64,000 nt of DNA from Ruminococcus flavefaciens (GCA_902777125.1 CACYSQ010000008.1:80580-144579), one strand, 5' to 3'. Counted from the stretch's first letter, positions 41,166 through 49,795 are shown. Made by a program: numbers and translations. Notes: generated by a model from the sequence alone, not told the origin.

Positions 41166-43079
41166 TTACTTGATAAGTCCAACGCCCCAGATAGTGAAGT
41201 TTGAACCGGGATTTTCCATCTTGATGGAAACGTTGAGCTCACCGGTTTCGGGCTGGAAGTAGCCGAGCTCGGCATCAGGACCGCCCCATGTGTACTGCTT
41301 GTTTCCGCTTATCTTGGTCTCCTTGCCGTTTACGGTAACGATAACGTTGCCCATGCCGGTGCTATTGGCCTTGAATACGAGGATGAAGCCTTTGCCCTCT
41401 GTTGTGAATGTCATGGGAGTATTGCCGTTCTTGCTGTTCTCATAGCCGAAGGGGAGCTTTCCTCCGCCATAGCCGGAAACTGACTTGAACGAGCCGGCGT
41501 TGAAGTTGCCGAGAGTCTTCGGGTCAACATTGACACAGCTCTCGTACTCCGTGCCGTAAACAGTGGTAGTGGGGATAACGTAGCCGTCACTGCGGTTCTC
41601 GGTCTTCATAGCCTGACGGGTGAAGTAAGCGAGACAGTCCGCAACGAGCTGGCCGCCCTTAGCGTGTGGGTGATACTCGTCGGTGAAGTAATCGCCGGTC
41701 TGGAGCAGACCGTTATTGAACGCCTTGCTGAGAGCGTCGTCCATGCTGATGACAGGAACGTTGAAGTTCTCGCCGATAGGAGCCATCTGCTTCTGGCTGG
41801 AGAAGCCGCCCTTTGAACGGTTGATGAGGATAATGACCGCAGGGTCATTGGGCTGCGAGAGTATCTTCTTTACAAGGCTCTCGAAGCACTTCTTGTAGAG
41901 GATATCCTCGTGGTCGTTTACGGAGAATTCGAGGAATACGATGTCCGGTGTCGAGCTGAGAACGTTCTGCTCACAGCGGACAAGTCCTACAACTGAGGAG
42001 GTTCCGGAGAGACCGGCGTTGACCTCTTTGAACTGTCCCTTTGCGAAGGTGTTCTTGATGTAGTTGGTGTAGGGCGTACTGTAGTTCGTACCCTCAGTGA
42101 TAGAGCCGCCGAGATAAGCGAGGGTGAGCTTTTCACCCTGTTCAGCCGCTTCGAGCTTGGCAGCAAGACGGTCAACATTGCCCATGTTCTTTATAGAGCT
42201 CTTGTAGAAGTCTATCCACTTGGCTTCGGCAGTCTCCTGATAGTCGTCCCACGGATTATCGGGCTTCGGAGGCTTGGGGAATTCGTTTATCCTGCCGAGC
42301 ACGAAGTCGTTCATCAGGACGAGGTCCGCGATCTCGGTAGCGCCGTTTCCGTCGATATCGGAGGCTTTCTTTGTAAGCTTATCCTCAGTGCCGTTGATGA
42401 GAATGCGGCGTTCGAGGATAATATCGAAGACGTTTATCTTCTCATCGAATGTGACGTCGCCTATCTTGAGAGTGCGGATCTTCGGCTGACCTGCGCCCTC
42501 GATGACAACACCGTCACTGGCTGCGGCAGCATCGTCGATGAAGAAGCTCGTGGTGGTCTCCTCGGTCTCAACGTAGAGAACGAGGTCGGTAGCGTCCTCC
42601 GGGATAGTGTAGCTCTCGTTTGCGAGCTGTACCCAGTCGCCGGCAGCGACTATTGCAGATGCAACATTGCTGTATACCGCTTTACCGGAAGCGTCCTTGT
42701 ACTGCATCGTGAGCTTGAAATTCTCGGTAGCTCCGCCGGTCTCATACATTGCGTTAACGCTGAAGCTGTAGGCGGTTCCGGGAACGAACTCGGCTGTATC
42801 GAGAGGCTTCTGAGCGCCGTTCCACGAAGCGCTTCTGCCTGTGCAGGAGAGGGAGGATTCGCCTGCATAGCTCTGGGCAAGGGTGCTCCTTACGGAAGCG
42901 CCGCCTCTGCCCTCCCACGAATCCGCATCGGATTCAAAGGTATCGTAAAACTTGTAGCCCTCAGCGGCATAGGTGTCGAGGACAGGGCTTGCTTTCAGGG
43001 AAGAGGGGTAAGCCGAGGTGAGCGCAGTGAGTCCGAGCGCTGCTGCGGCGAGCCCCGAAGCTGTTTTCTTTAGTATCAT
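41166..43079 (-). CDS. Cellulosomal SGNH esterase with CBM and internal dockerin
   Basis: 637-residue secreted enzyme likely removing acyl groups from plant polysaccharides. Order: signal peptide (1-38), a CBM4/9/22-type beta sandwich (about 40-190), a dockerin (about 203-270, loops GDVTFDEKINVFD and SDIDGNGATEIAD), then an SGNH hydrolase domain (about 285-500). That domain has the nucleophile block LGGSITEG, the Gly block NAGLSGTSS, the Asn block FSVNDHED and the DEYHPH Asp/His dyad. A C-terminal beta domain (about 510-637) resembles a carbohydrate-binding or accessory module. The internal dockerin is of interest because dockerins are mostly terminal. Carbohydrate esterase family not assigned. 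Confidence 0.82.
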   Translation of the reverse strand: MILKKTASGLAAAALGLTALTSAYPSSLKASPVLDTYAAEGYKFYDTFESDADSWEGRGGASVRSTLAQSYAGESSLSCTGRSASWNGAQKPLDTAEFVPGTAYSFSVNAMYETGGATENFKLTMQYKDASGKAVYSNVASAIVAAGDWVQLANESYTIPEDATDLVLYVETEETTTSFFIDDAAAASDGVVIEGAGQPKIRTLKIGDVTFDEKINVFDIILERRILINGTEDKLTKKASDIDGNGATEIADLVLMNDFVLGRINEFPKPPKPDNPWDDYQETAEAKWIDFYKSSIKNMGNVDRLAAKLEAAEQGEKLTLAYLGGSITEGTNYSTPYTNYIKNTFAKGQFKEVNAGLSGTSSVVGLVRCEQNVLSSTPDIVFLEFSVNDHEDILYKKCFESLVKKILSQPNDPAVIILINRSKGGFSSQKQMAPIGENFNVPVISMDDALSKAFNNGLLQTGDYFTDEYHPHAKGGQLVADCLAYFTRQAMKTENRSDGYVIPTTTVYGTEYESCVNVDPKTLGNFNAGSFKSVSGYGGGKLPFGYENSKNGNTPMTFTTEGKGFILVFKANSTGMGNVIVTVNGKETKISGNKQYTWGGPDAELGYFQPETGELNVSIKMENPGSNFTIWGVGLIK

Positions 43080-43216
43080 GCTATCATACTCCTTTTTTAG
43101 AAATTAGAGATCAGAGGTCATAGATGTGCCGGTATCGGTGTCGTTTCGCAGGAAGAATGCAGCGAGGGAACTGCAACTTCTACCTGTGGTGGACAAAAAA
43201 TTAATATTCTGTTAAT

Positions 43217-43245
43217 ATTATACATCTGTTTATCTTATGTGTCAA
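43217..43245 (-). promoter_or_regulatory. sigma-A promoter of the esterase gene
   Basis: Minus strand perfect TTGACA, 17-bp spacer, perfect TATAAT, with a ~130-nt leader. The consensus match suggests strong, probably repressor- or activator-modulated expression. Confidence 0.8.
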
Positions 43246-43287
43246 CTATAAATGTGCCGTATTTATATTACTTTTGTGCTGAGGTGA

Positions 43288-43316
43288 TTGACAAAACGTC
43301 CAAAAAATGCTATCAT
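43288..43316 (+). promoter_or_regulatory. Possible promoter of the AraC-type regulator
   Basis: TTGACA, 17-bp spacer, TATCAT, divergent from the esterase promoter. A composite repeat (43340-43484) lies between it and the gene. Confidence 0.5.
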
Positions 43317-43394
43317 TAGTGTAATCAGAAATCAGAAAGTAGGGGCGGATATTATCCGCCCGCGTGTTACGATACGACATACAATCACCGTTCT

Positions 43395-43484
43395 GTAGGG
43401 GCGAACACCGTTCGCCCGTGCCGTATGTATTTATTCCCGGCATCGTATTCGATAATTCCTCGGGTGCACACTGTGCGCCCCTAC
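43395..43484 (-). repeat. Family A repeat, inverted copy
   Basis: Full inverted copy: GTAGGGGCGAACACCGTTCG, GTATTTATTCCCGG core, then the TGCACACTGTGCGCCCCTAC end. A related GTAGGGGCGGATATTATCCG arm lies just before it at about 43340. Confidence 0.8.
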
Positions 43485-43533
43485 TAAGAACTACTTTCTG
43501 ATTTCCTACAACTATCACCGGGAGATGATGCTT

Positions 43534-44328
43534 ATGAAGATAGATGATATCGGGTATAACCACCGCCATGAGAGAGATTTTGTCATAGACCGTCCCACCG
43601 GCGTCGGCGACTGGCTGCTGCTGCTGATAAAGTCCCCTGCGGTCTACCGCTTCGGCAGCGAGGAGCTCCGCATCTCCGGAAACGTCCTCCTCATATACAC
43701 CCCCGGTACTCCGCAGTATTACCGTGCCGACTGCGCCGAATACTTCGACGACTGGATGCACTTCATGCCCGACGAAAAGGACATCGCCCTGATGCAGTCC
43801 CTCGGCATAAAGACCAACACTCCCCTTGTCCTCTCCGAAGCCTCCGGCATTTCCTCCATACTTGGCACGATGTGCTACGAGCACTATTCCTCCAACGCGA
43901 ACCGCGACGAGGTATCCGATCTCTACTTCCGCATTCTCCTGTACAAGGCTTCGGAAAAGCTCAGCAAAAAGGCAGCCGGCAAGCCCTCCGAGAGCCTCTA
44001 CACCGAGAAGCTCATGTGGATAAGGGACTCCATTTACCGCTGGCCGAGCCGTGACTATACCATTGACGATATGGCGAAGGAGCTCTCCCTGAGCCGTTCA
44101 CGCTTCCAGCACATATACAGCGAGACCTTCGGGACGAGCGTCACCAAGGACATCATCTCCAGCCGTCTGAACAAGGCTGCCGAGATGCTCAGAACGACCG
44201 ATACTCCGATAAAGGAGATAGCCCTTTACATAGGCTACGGACACAATACCTCCTATTTCGTGAAGCTCTTCGGGAGCGTTTACGGTATGTCGCCGGGACA
44301 GTACCGCAAGGAGCACAAAAAGCCGTAG
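43534..44328 (+). CDS. AraC-family transcriptional regulator
   Basis: 264 residues from ATG 43534, nine bases after GGGAG. The N-terminal cupin-like sensor region (about 1-150) has the IYTPGTPQYYRADC loop. The C-terminal AraC DNA-binding domain (about 165-262) has two helix-turn-helix units, DDMAKELSLSRSRFQHIYSETFG and IKEIALYIGYGHNTSYFVKLF, ending GMSPGQYRK. Divergent from the cellulosomal esterase, it may respond to a plant sugar and control that gene; this is inference from location. Confidence 0.9.
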   Translation: MKIDDIGYNHRHERDFVIDRPTGVGDWLLLLIKSPAVYRFGSEELRISGNVLLIYTPGTPQYYRADCAEYFDDWMHFMPDEKDIALMQSLGIKTNTPLVLSEASGISSILGTMCYEHYSSNANRDEVSDLYFRILLYKASEKLSKKAAGKPSESLYTEKLMWIRDSIYRWPSRDYTIDDMAKELSLSRSRFQHIYSETFGTSVTKDIISSRLNKAAEMLRTTDTPIKEIALYIGYGHNTSYFVKLFGSVYGMSPGQYRKEHKKP

Positions 44329-44367
44329 CTTTAGAGCTAAGAAATCAGAAAGCAGAAAGTAGTGCAG

Positions 44368-44425
44368 GGGGTGCAGGTGTCCGGTGGACACCTCTGCCGC
44401 AGGCAGAAGCACCGACCGAGGCGAC
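44368..44425 (-). repeat. Family D repeat, inverted copy
   Basis: Inverted near-copy of 27774-27830: GTGCAGGTGTCCGGTGGACA then CCTCTGCCGCAGGCAGAAGC. It contains a GTGTCC/GGACAC palindrome. Confidence 0.7.
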
Positions 44426-44484
44426 AGCCGAGACCCGCCGTCCCGGCGTCCGGGGTCACGGATAAACCACTGGCAGTAAACCAT

Positions 44485-44507
44485 AAGGGCGCACATTGTG
44501 CGCCCTT
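44485..44507. terminator. Hairpin between araC gene and helicase operon
   Basis: Stem AAGGGCGCACA/TGTGCGCCCTT with a 1-nt loop between convergent genes. Its arms match the left arm of the family A repeats. T run is short, so termination is plausible rather than certain. Confidence 0.55.
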
Positions 44508-44528
44508 GCTTAGTTCTTGATTATTTTA

Positions 44529-44660
44529 TCAAAGGAAAAGCGGCAGGAGAAGTCCCAGCGCCATTATGAGGGCAAGGATAAGCATGAGTATCCTCATACC
44601 GTTGGTCTTTGTCTTCATCGGAGGCTTCTTTCCGTTCTTTTTCTTCTTGCTCTGAGCCAT
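44529..44660 (-). CDS. 43-residue membrane peptide
   Basis: Begins MAQSKKKKNGKKPPMKTK and ends with one hydrophobic helix (about 23-43, ILMLILALIMALGLLLPLFL). The start ATG follows GAGAGGTG at normal spacing, 13 bp after the helicase stop, so it is likely read from the same message. The basic head and single helix imply an inside-facing N-terminus. I do not recognise a family. Confidence 0.7.
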   Translation of the reverse strand: MAQSKKKKNGKKPPMKTKTNGMRILMLILALIMALGLLLPLFL

Positions 44661-44673
44661 TTCCGTTCACCTC

Positions 44674-46407
44674 TCAGTATTTCTTTTTCTTTCCGGCACG
44701 ATTTTTCCGGTCGGGTATATAGTCCGCGAAGACCTTCGAGCGCTTTCTGTCGCCGTAAGCCTTTTTCCTGCGGTCAAATTCGGGCTTGCCGGTCTTTCCG
44801 GGACGTCCGGAACGCTCATTCTTCGGCTTTGTGCCGTCCCAGAGCTTTACCGTAACCTGCTGACCGTTTATCTTCATCGGGTTGGTGCTTTCGAGGATAT
44901 AATCGGTCTCGGAAGCCGGTATCTCGACCGTTGTGTGCTCGTCGAATATGTCTATCTTGCCGAAATCCTTGCCGGACATACCCGTAGCGTCAACGAGTGC
45001 TCCGAGTATGAAATTCGGCGCTATACGGCGGTTTCTGCCAATGTTTATGTCCACCTTGACCGTGCTTGCGGCTGAACCCTTCCTGCTGCGGAGAGGACGC
45101 GGCTTCTCGAATTCGGGGATAGCCTCGATGTCCGCCTGCAAGGTCTTGGAAACGAGCCTTGCCGCAGCCTCACGCGGGTCGATGCCCATTGCCGCGAGCC
45201 TGTCGATGACCTCGTAAGCGCTGTGGACAGCCTCCATAGCGGCGATGTCCTTTACGGCGGTCTCTTTTCGTGCAGCGATGATGCCCTCCCTGTCAGGAAG
45301 CGGGAGCTCGGTTATCTCGGCATTGATATATTTTGCGATATCGCGGAGCTCATAGTGCTGCCGTCTGCCGCTGATAAGAGTGTAGGCGGTACCGGTGCGA
45401 CCTGCACGACCGGTACGTCCGATGCGGTGAATGTAGTATTCGTTGTCCTGCGGGAGGTCGTAGTTGAAAACGGCGTCAATGCCGCTTACGTCGATACCTC
45501 GGGCGGCAACGTCCGTTGCGACGAGAATGTCGGTCGCCTTGTTCTTGAAGGAATTCATGACCTGAGTGCGCTGAGCCTGCTTCATATCGCCGTGAAGTCC
45601 TGCCGCACGGAAGCCGTGCTTTTGAAGCTCCTCGGTGAGCTGGTCTACCATAGCCCTCGTGTTGCAGAAAACCATTGACGAGGAAGGATTATACGCCGTC
45701 AGAAGGAGGCGGAGAGCGTCGGTCTTTCTGCCCATCGCGACCTCGAAGTAATACTGCTCGATGAGGTCAACGGTCTTCTGTGCGGACTTTATTTTTATAT
45801 GCACCGGGTCACGCTGGAAGTTCTCGGTTATCGCCATAATCTCGGGCGGCATGGTCGCGGAAAAGAGAACGGTCTGACGTTCCTCCGGGACCTCCGAAAG
45901 AATGGTCTCGATGTCCTCGCGAAAGCCCATGTTCAGCATCTCGTCAGCCTCGTCGAGGATAACGCAGCGGAGGTTCTGGAGCTTGAGGGTACGCCTTCTC
46001 ATGTGGTCCATAACTCTGCCGGGAGTGCCGATAACGATGTTCGCACCGCGTTTGAGCTGGAATATCTGCTTCTCCATGCTCGCGCCGCCGTAGACCGCGC
46101 AGGGCTTGACGATGTGCTTGTACTTGGCGAATTTGCGTATTTCCTCATAAGCCTGCATAGCGAGCTCGCGTGTGGGACAGAGTATCAGTACGGCAACTGT
46201 GTTCCTGTCCTGCTCGGTGATGCTCTCGACAGCCGGAAGTCCGAAGGCAGCGGTCTTGCCCGTGCCGGTGTTGGAGCGTCCGACGATGTCCCTGCCCTGG
46301 AGCATGAGGGGAATGCTTTTTTCCTGTATCTCAGTCATTTCCGTGAAGCCGAGCTCCTCAACGGCGCTGAGTATGTCCTGTGAAAGGTTTAATTCCTGAA
46401 ACTGCAT
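44674..46407 (-). CDS. DEAD-box ATP-dependent RNA helicase with DbpA-type domain
   Basis: RNA helicase probably acting in rRNA maturation or cold adaptation. ATG 46407, with AAAGGAG upstream, gives 577 residues. Core motifs are Q-motif FTEMTEIQEKSIP, GRSNTGTGKTAAF, PTRELA, DEADEML, SAT, DVAARGIDV and HRIGRTGRAGR. The C-terminal part (about 430-540) contains a DbpA-like RNA-binding fold (NIGRNRRIAPNFILGALVD, then DKFGKI-like GKDFGKIDIFDEHTTVEIP). The last 45 residues are basic (RSGRPGKTGK, KNRAGKKKKY). This is the CshA/DeaD group. Confidence 0.93.
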   Translation of the reverse strand: MQFQELNLSQDILSAVEELGFTEMTEIQEKSIPLMLQGRDIVGRSNTGTGKTAAFGLPAVESITEQDRNTVAVLILCPTRELAMQAYEEIRKFAKYKHIVKPCAVYGGASMEKQIFQLKRGANIVIGTPGRVMDHMRRRTLKLQNLRCVILDEADEMLNMGFREDIETILSEVPEERQTVLFSATMPPEIMAITENFQRDPVHIKIKSAQKTVDLIEQYYFEVAMGRKTDALRLLLTAYNPSSSMVFCNTRAMVDQLTEELQKHGFRAAGLHGDMKQAQRTQVMNSFKNKATDILVATDVAARGIDVSGIDAVFNYDLPQDNEYYIHRIGRTGRAGRTGTAYTLISGRRQHYELRDIAKYINAEITELPLPDREGIIAARKETAVKDIAAMEAVHSAYEVIDRLAAMGIDPREAAARLVSKTLQADIEAIPEFEKPRPLRSRKGSAASTVKVDINIGRNRRIAPNFILGALVDATGMSGKDFGKIDIFDEHTTVEIPASETDYILESTNPMKINGQQVTVKLWDGTKPKNERSGRPGKTGKPEFDRRKKAYGDRKRSKVFADYIPDRKNRAGKKKKY

Positions 46408-46437
46408 TGTATCTCCTTTATTTTTTGTGATAATATT

Positions 46438-46466
46438 ATCATACCACATCATCGCAGAAAAAGCAA
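46438..46466 (-). promoter_or_regulatory. sigma-A promoter of the helicase gene
   Basis: Minus strand TTGCTT, 17-bp spacer ending TGG, TATGAT, 30 bp before the start. Confidence 0.65.
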
Positions 46467-46479
46467 GAGGCATACGCCT

Positions 46480-46680
46480 CTTTTAGAAAGCAGAGAGTAG
46501 AAAGTAGTTATTAGTTCAGAGTGCATAGTGCTTAGTTAACATTCCGGCAGATTTCTTCAGATCCGTCCGCGTAAGCGGACACATTAATTCTCAATTCTCC
46601 ATTCTCAATTCTCAATTTATGGGACGTCGAGGACGCCGTCCCCTACACTACTCTCAACTTTCTATTCTCTGCTCTCTGAA
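46480..46680. repeat. Patch of low-complexity and family B/C repeats
   Basis: Contains AGAAAGCAGAGAGTAGAAAG-like text, a family B hairpin (46560-46582), CTCAATTCTCCATTCTCAAT text and the inverted family C unit (46621-46646). No gene seen. Confidence 0.6.
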
Positions 46681-46737
46681 CAGCGAATAAAATCCTCCGC
46701 ATTGCAGATAATAACCGCAGCGGAGGTGGTGAGCGAT

Positions 46738-46845
46738 ATGCCAGATGAAGAAGATGTCAAGATATACGTCCCGTCAGGCTCGTCAGGCAAGCCTGTGCCG
46801 GAAAACGAATCCGACGAGGTCAGGATATACCCCGGCGTTTCATAA
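46738..46845 (+). CDS. Possible 35-residue peptide with hairpin-bound RBS
   Basis: ATG 46738 after GCGGAGGTGG (or GTG 46729) encodes an acidic peptide with two related segments, DEEDVKIYVPSG and DEVRIYPGVS. An inverted repeat (CCTCCGC at about 46694 with GCGGAGG at about 46720) could pair with the ribosome binding site. The end overlaps the 3' end of znuB on the opposite strand by 26 bp. No promoter or homolog is known to me. Confidence 0.35.
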   Translation: MPDEEDVKIYVPSGSSGKPVPENESDEVRIYPGVS

Positions 46846-47659
46846 GACTGCCGAGGAACGAGAACAGCACGAAAAAGCTGACATTCACGATAACTATGCT
46901 CGCGCCGGGAGCTGTGTTGAAAAGCAGGGATATCATCATTCCGATAAGGAAGCTTGCGACCGAAACGGCTCCCGATGTGAGCACAACGCCCTTGAAGCTG
47001 TTGCAGATACGCATTGCGGTAAGGGTCGGGATAACGATGAGGCTCGAAATGAGGAGTGCGCCCATCATCATCATGCCGAGAACGACTGTTACTGCCGTGA
47101 GGACTGCGAAGATCATGTTGTAGATGCCTGCATTCACGCCTGTCGCACGGGCAAAGTTTTCGTCAAAGGTCACGGAGAATATGCGGTTGTAGAGGAAAAT
47201 GAACGCGAGTATCACGATGACCGAAAGCACCACGCTGAGGATAACATCGCTCTTGCTCATAGCGAGAATGCTGCCGAACATATAGTGGCTGACGTCGTTG
47301 GTGAGACCTGCCTTCGAGGAGACGAGAATGCCTATCGCAAGGGCTGTCGTGGAGAAAAGCGCAATAGCCGCGTCCCCGTTTATCTTGCTGCTCTCGCTGA
47401 GCCTGAGAAGTATGAAAGCGGCGATTATCACCACGGGAAGCGCTACCTTCAGCGGTGCAAGGTTCATGACAGCCGCGACCGAAAGCGCACCGTAGCCGAT
47501 ATGCGAGAGACCGTCACCTATCATGGAATAGCGCTTGAGAACGAGGGTCACTCCGAGGAGCGAGGAGCATATCGTTATAGCTATGCCGCCGATAAGCGCC
47601 GGAAGGAGTATCGCCGCGAAGAATTCCGGCGTGAACATAAGTCTTATATTTTCGTTCAT
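46820..47659 (-). CDS. znuB: Zinc/manganese ABC transporter permease (ZnuB)
   Basis: ABC-3 family membrane subunit of metal uptake. ATG 47659, after AGGAGG, overlaps the stop of the ATPase gene (ATGA) and gives 279 residues with eight or nine membrane segments. Typical stretches are LLPALIGGIAITICSSLLGVTLVLKRYSMIGDGLSHIGYGA near the N-terminus and MMMGALLISSLIVIPTLTAMRI (about 205-226). Confidence 0.93.
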   Translation of the reverse strand: MNENIRLMFTPEFFAAILLPALIGGIAITICSSLLGVTLVLKRYSMIGDGLSHIGYGALSVAAVMNLAPLKVALPVVIIAAFILLRLSESSKINGDAAIALFSTTALAIGILVSSKAGLTNDVSHYMFGSILAMSKSDVILSVVLSVIVILAFIFLYNRIFSVTFDENFARATGVNAGIYNMIFAVLTAVTVVLGMMMMGALLISSLIVIPTLTAMRICNSFKGVVLTSGAVSVASFLIGMMISLLFNTAPGASIVIVNVSFFVLFSFLGSLMKRRGIS

Positions 47660-48366
47660 TTTGAGCCTCCTGAGAATTTTTTGCTGATGTGAGAGCTGAG
47701 GTATTCCTCCGGCGTACCGAAGAAGCAGTGGTCGCTGCTGCAAAGGCAGAGAATGCGGCTCGCGCAGTCCACTGAACGCACGACGTCATGTGAGACCATG
47801 ATAACGGTCATGCCGTCCTTCTGATTGAGCTCGGTGATGAGCTTGTACATATCCTCCTGAGCTGCCGGGTCGAGACCGTTGAGAGGCTCGTCGAGGAGGA
47901 GAAGCTTCTTCGCGGCGCACATTGCCCTTGCGAGGAACATTTTCTGCTGCTGTCCGCCGGAAAGCTCGCGGCAGCTTTTTTTTGCGAGGTCGGCGATACC
48001 GAGCCTTTCCATAGCCTGCTGAGCCAGCTTTTTCTCTGCGGACGAATAAAACGGACGGAGTCCCCTGCGTCCGAGACAGCCGGAGATAACGACCTCCGCG
48101 ACCGTTGCTGGGAAGCCGTTCTGCAAATTCGTATACTGCGGCAGATAGCCGATATCGGAGGGTTTAAGTCCCTCGCCCATTATTATTTTACCGCTGTCGA
48201 GCTGCTTTATTCCAAGCAGACATTTTATCAGAGTGCTCTTTCCGGAACCGTTTTCGCCCAGTATACAGAGCAGCTCGCCCTCATTGAGCGTGAAAGAAAG
48301 TGAGCCTATGACCTTTTTGCCGTCATAGCTCGCGGCAGCGTTCCTGCATTCGATTATAGCCTTCAA
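47656..48366 (-). CDS. znuC: Zinc ABC transporter ATPase (ZnuC)
   Basis: ATP-binding subunit, 236 residues. Walker A GENGSGKSTLIK (about 37-48), signature LSGGQQQKMFLARAM (near 140), Walker B LLLLDEPLNGLDP (near 158) and the switch His in MVSHD (near 193). Overlaps znuA by 4 bp upstream and znuB by 4 bp downstream. Confidence 0.95.
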   Translation of the reverse strand: MKAIIECRNAAASYDGKKVIGSLSFTLNEGELLCILGENGSGKSTLIKCLLGIKQLDSGKIIMGEGLKPSDIGYLPQYTNLQNGFPATVAEVVISGCLGRRGLRPFYSSAEKKLAQQAMERLGIADLAKKSCRELSGGQQQKMFLARAMCAAKKLLLLDEPLNGLDPAAQEDMYKLITELNQKDGMTVIMVSHDVVRSVDCASRILCLCSSDHCFFGTPEEYLSSHISKKFSGGSK

Positions 48367-49379
48367 TTCAGTGCCTCCCTGAGATTTTCAAGATTTTGCG
48401 TCATTAGGTCAATGTAGGTCACTCCGTTTTCAAAGTCCTTCTTCGAGACATTGTGGCAAGAGTGAAGCGGCAGCATTTCCGCACCTGTTGCGTCACTGAG
48501 CTTGCTCGCGAGACGCTTTGTGGAAAATTCGAGGTAGAATACAACGTCGGTTTCCTTATCGAGCAGCTTGTCTATGAGGAAAGCCATTGTGTAGACCGAG
48601 GGCTCGGATTCCGAGCTGCACCCGCTGAAAGCCGCGTAGTATTTCAGACCGTAGTCGTGGGCGAGGTAGCGGAACGGGAAACGGTCGCCGACTATTATTG
48701 TATGGTTCGGCGCATTTTCGGACATTTCCGCGAAATCCCGGTCGAGCTTATCGAGTCTTCCGGCATAGCTTTCCCCGTTTTCACGGTAGAGCTCAGCGTT
48801 CTCCGGGAATTTTTCGCACATGACACCCTCGATGCCCTCAACGCAGAGCTTAGCGTTCCGCGGAGAGGTCCAGATGTGCTCATCGAACTCCTCGTCCTCA
48901 TCGTCGTGGTCATGGTCGTCCTCATCGTGGTCATGGTCGTCCTCATCGTGGTCGCCACCGTCATCGTGGTGGTGGTGGTGATGACCCGTGGGAGATGCCC
49001 CCTCGACTTCCTCCTCCTCAAGAGGGTCGATGTAGTCGAAAAGGCGTATCACCGTGATATCAGAGGTGTCCAGCGAATCGAGTATCTTGTCCACCCAGAC
49101 CTCGCCCTCGCCTCCGATGTATACGAAAACGTCACAGTTCTGTATCTTGGCGATGTCCAGCGGCACCGGCTCGTAGGAATGCGCCTCCGCACCGGCTTGC
49201 AGCAGCATGGTGATATCCGCCGAATCTCCGGTAACTGCCCTCACAAAGTCGTAGGGCGGAAAGGAGGTCGTCACGACCGAAAGCTTGTCCCCGCGGTCGA
49301 TCGGCGAAAGAACACAGCCGCTCAGCACCGACACCGTCAGCAGAACGAGTGCCGTAATAAGTCCTGCTGTCCTCCTCAT
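48363..49379 (-). CDS. znuA: Zinc-binding lipoprotein (ZnuA)
   Basis: Metal-capturing cluster A-I solute-binding lipoprotein, 338 residues from ATG 49379 (GGAGGCG upstream, overlapping the zur stop). A lipobox LSGC is near residue 23. The His ligand is in EAHSYEP (near 80). A loop of ~35 residues consisting almost only of His, Asp and Glu (about 140-175), typical of zinc-type rather than manganese-type proteins, follows. DEHIWTSPRNA is near 180 and a final HSCHNVSKKD near 310. Confidence 0.94.
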   Translation of the reverse strand: MRRTAGLITALVLLTVSVLSGCVLSPIDRGDKLSVVTTSFPPYDFVRAVTGDSADITMLLQAGAEAHSYEPVPLDIAKIQNCDVFVYIGGEGEVWVDKILDSLDTSDITVIRLFDYIDPLEEEEVEGASPTGHHHHHHDDGGDHDEDDHDHDEDDHDHDDEDEEFDEHIWTSPRNAKLCVEGIEGVMCEKFPENAELYRENGESYAGRLDKLDRDFAEMSENAPNHTIIVGDRFPFRYLAHDYGLKYYAAFSGCSSESEPSVYTMAFLIDKLLDKETDVVFYLEFSTKRLASKLSDATGAEMLPLHSCHNVSKKDFENGVTYIDLMTQNLENLREALN

Positions 49380-49795
49380 GACTTCGCCTCCGCACACTTG
49401 GCGCAAATGCCGTAGAATACAGTCTTTGAGGAGTCCACCTGAAAGCCGTGGTGCTCATAGATGTGGCGGCTTATGCCGGTGAGGTGATTGCAGTCGATGT
49501 GGATAAGCCTCTCGCACCGGACGCATTTCAGGTGAAAATGCTGGTGGCAGTCGGTCTCGCCGTCGATGTACTGATAGCAGGCGCCGGTCTTGCCGTCGAT
49601 GACGTACTTCCGGACGATGCCCTGTTCTACGAGCTTATCGAGGCGGCGGTAAATGGTGGCAGTACCGAGGGGAGTACCCTCCTCCGCCATAAAAGCGCTT
49701 ATGGTCTGGACGTTTGTGTGCTTGTCCTTGTTGTTTATGAGGTAATCGAGGAGCTTTTCCTTCTGTTTGGTATTGTAACCGGAATCGCGTTTCAT
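49376..49795 (-). CDS. zur: Fur-family zinc uptake regulator (Zur)
   Basis: Metal-responsive repressor, 139 residues. ATG 49795 is used; an ATG 12 bases earlier has its codons inside the GGAGGG ribosome binding site. N-terminal winged helix (about 1-80, TIYRRLDKLVEQG recognition region) is followed by the regulatory metal block CHQHFHLKCVRC (about 88-99) and the closing CAKCAEA structural-zinc cysteines. Being first in an operon with zinc uptake genes, and with an operator at its promoter, supports Zur over Fur or PerR. Confidence 0.9.
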   Translation of the reverse strand: MKRDSGYNTKQKEKLLDYLINNKDKHTNVQTISAFMAEEGTPLGTATIYRRLDKLVEQGIVRKYVIDGKTGACYQYIDGETDCHQHFHLKCVRCERLIHIDCNHLTGISRHIYEHHGFQVDSSKTVFYGICAKCAEAKS

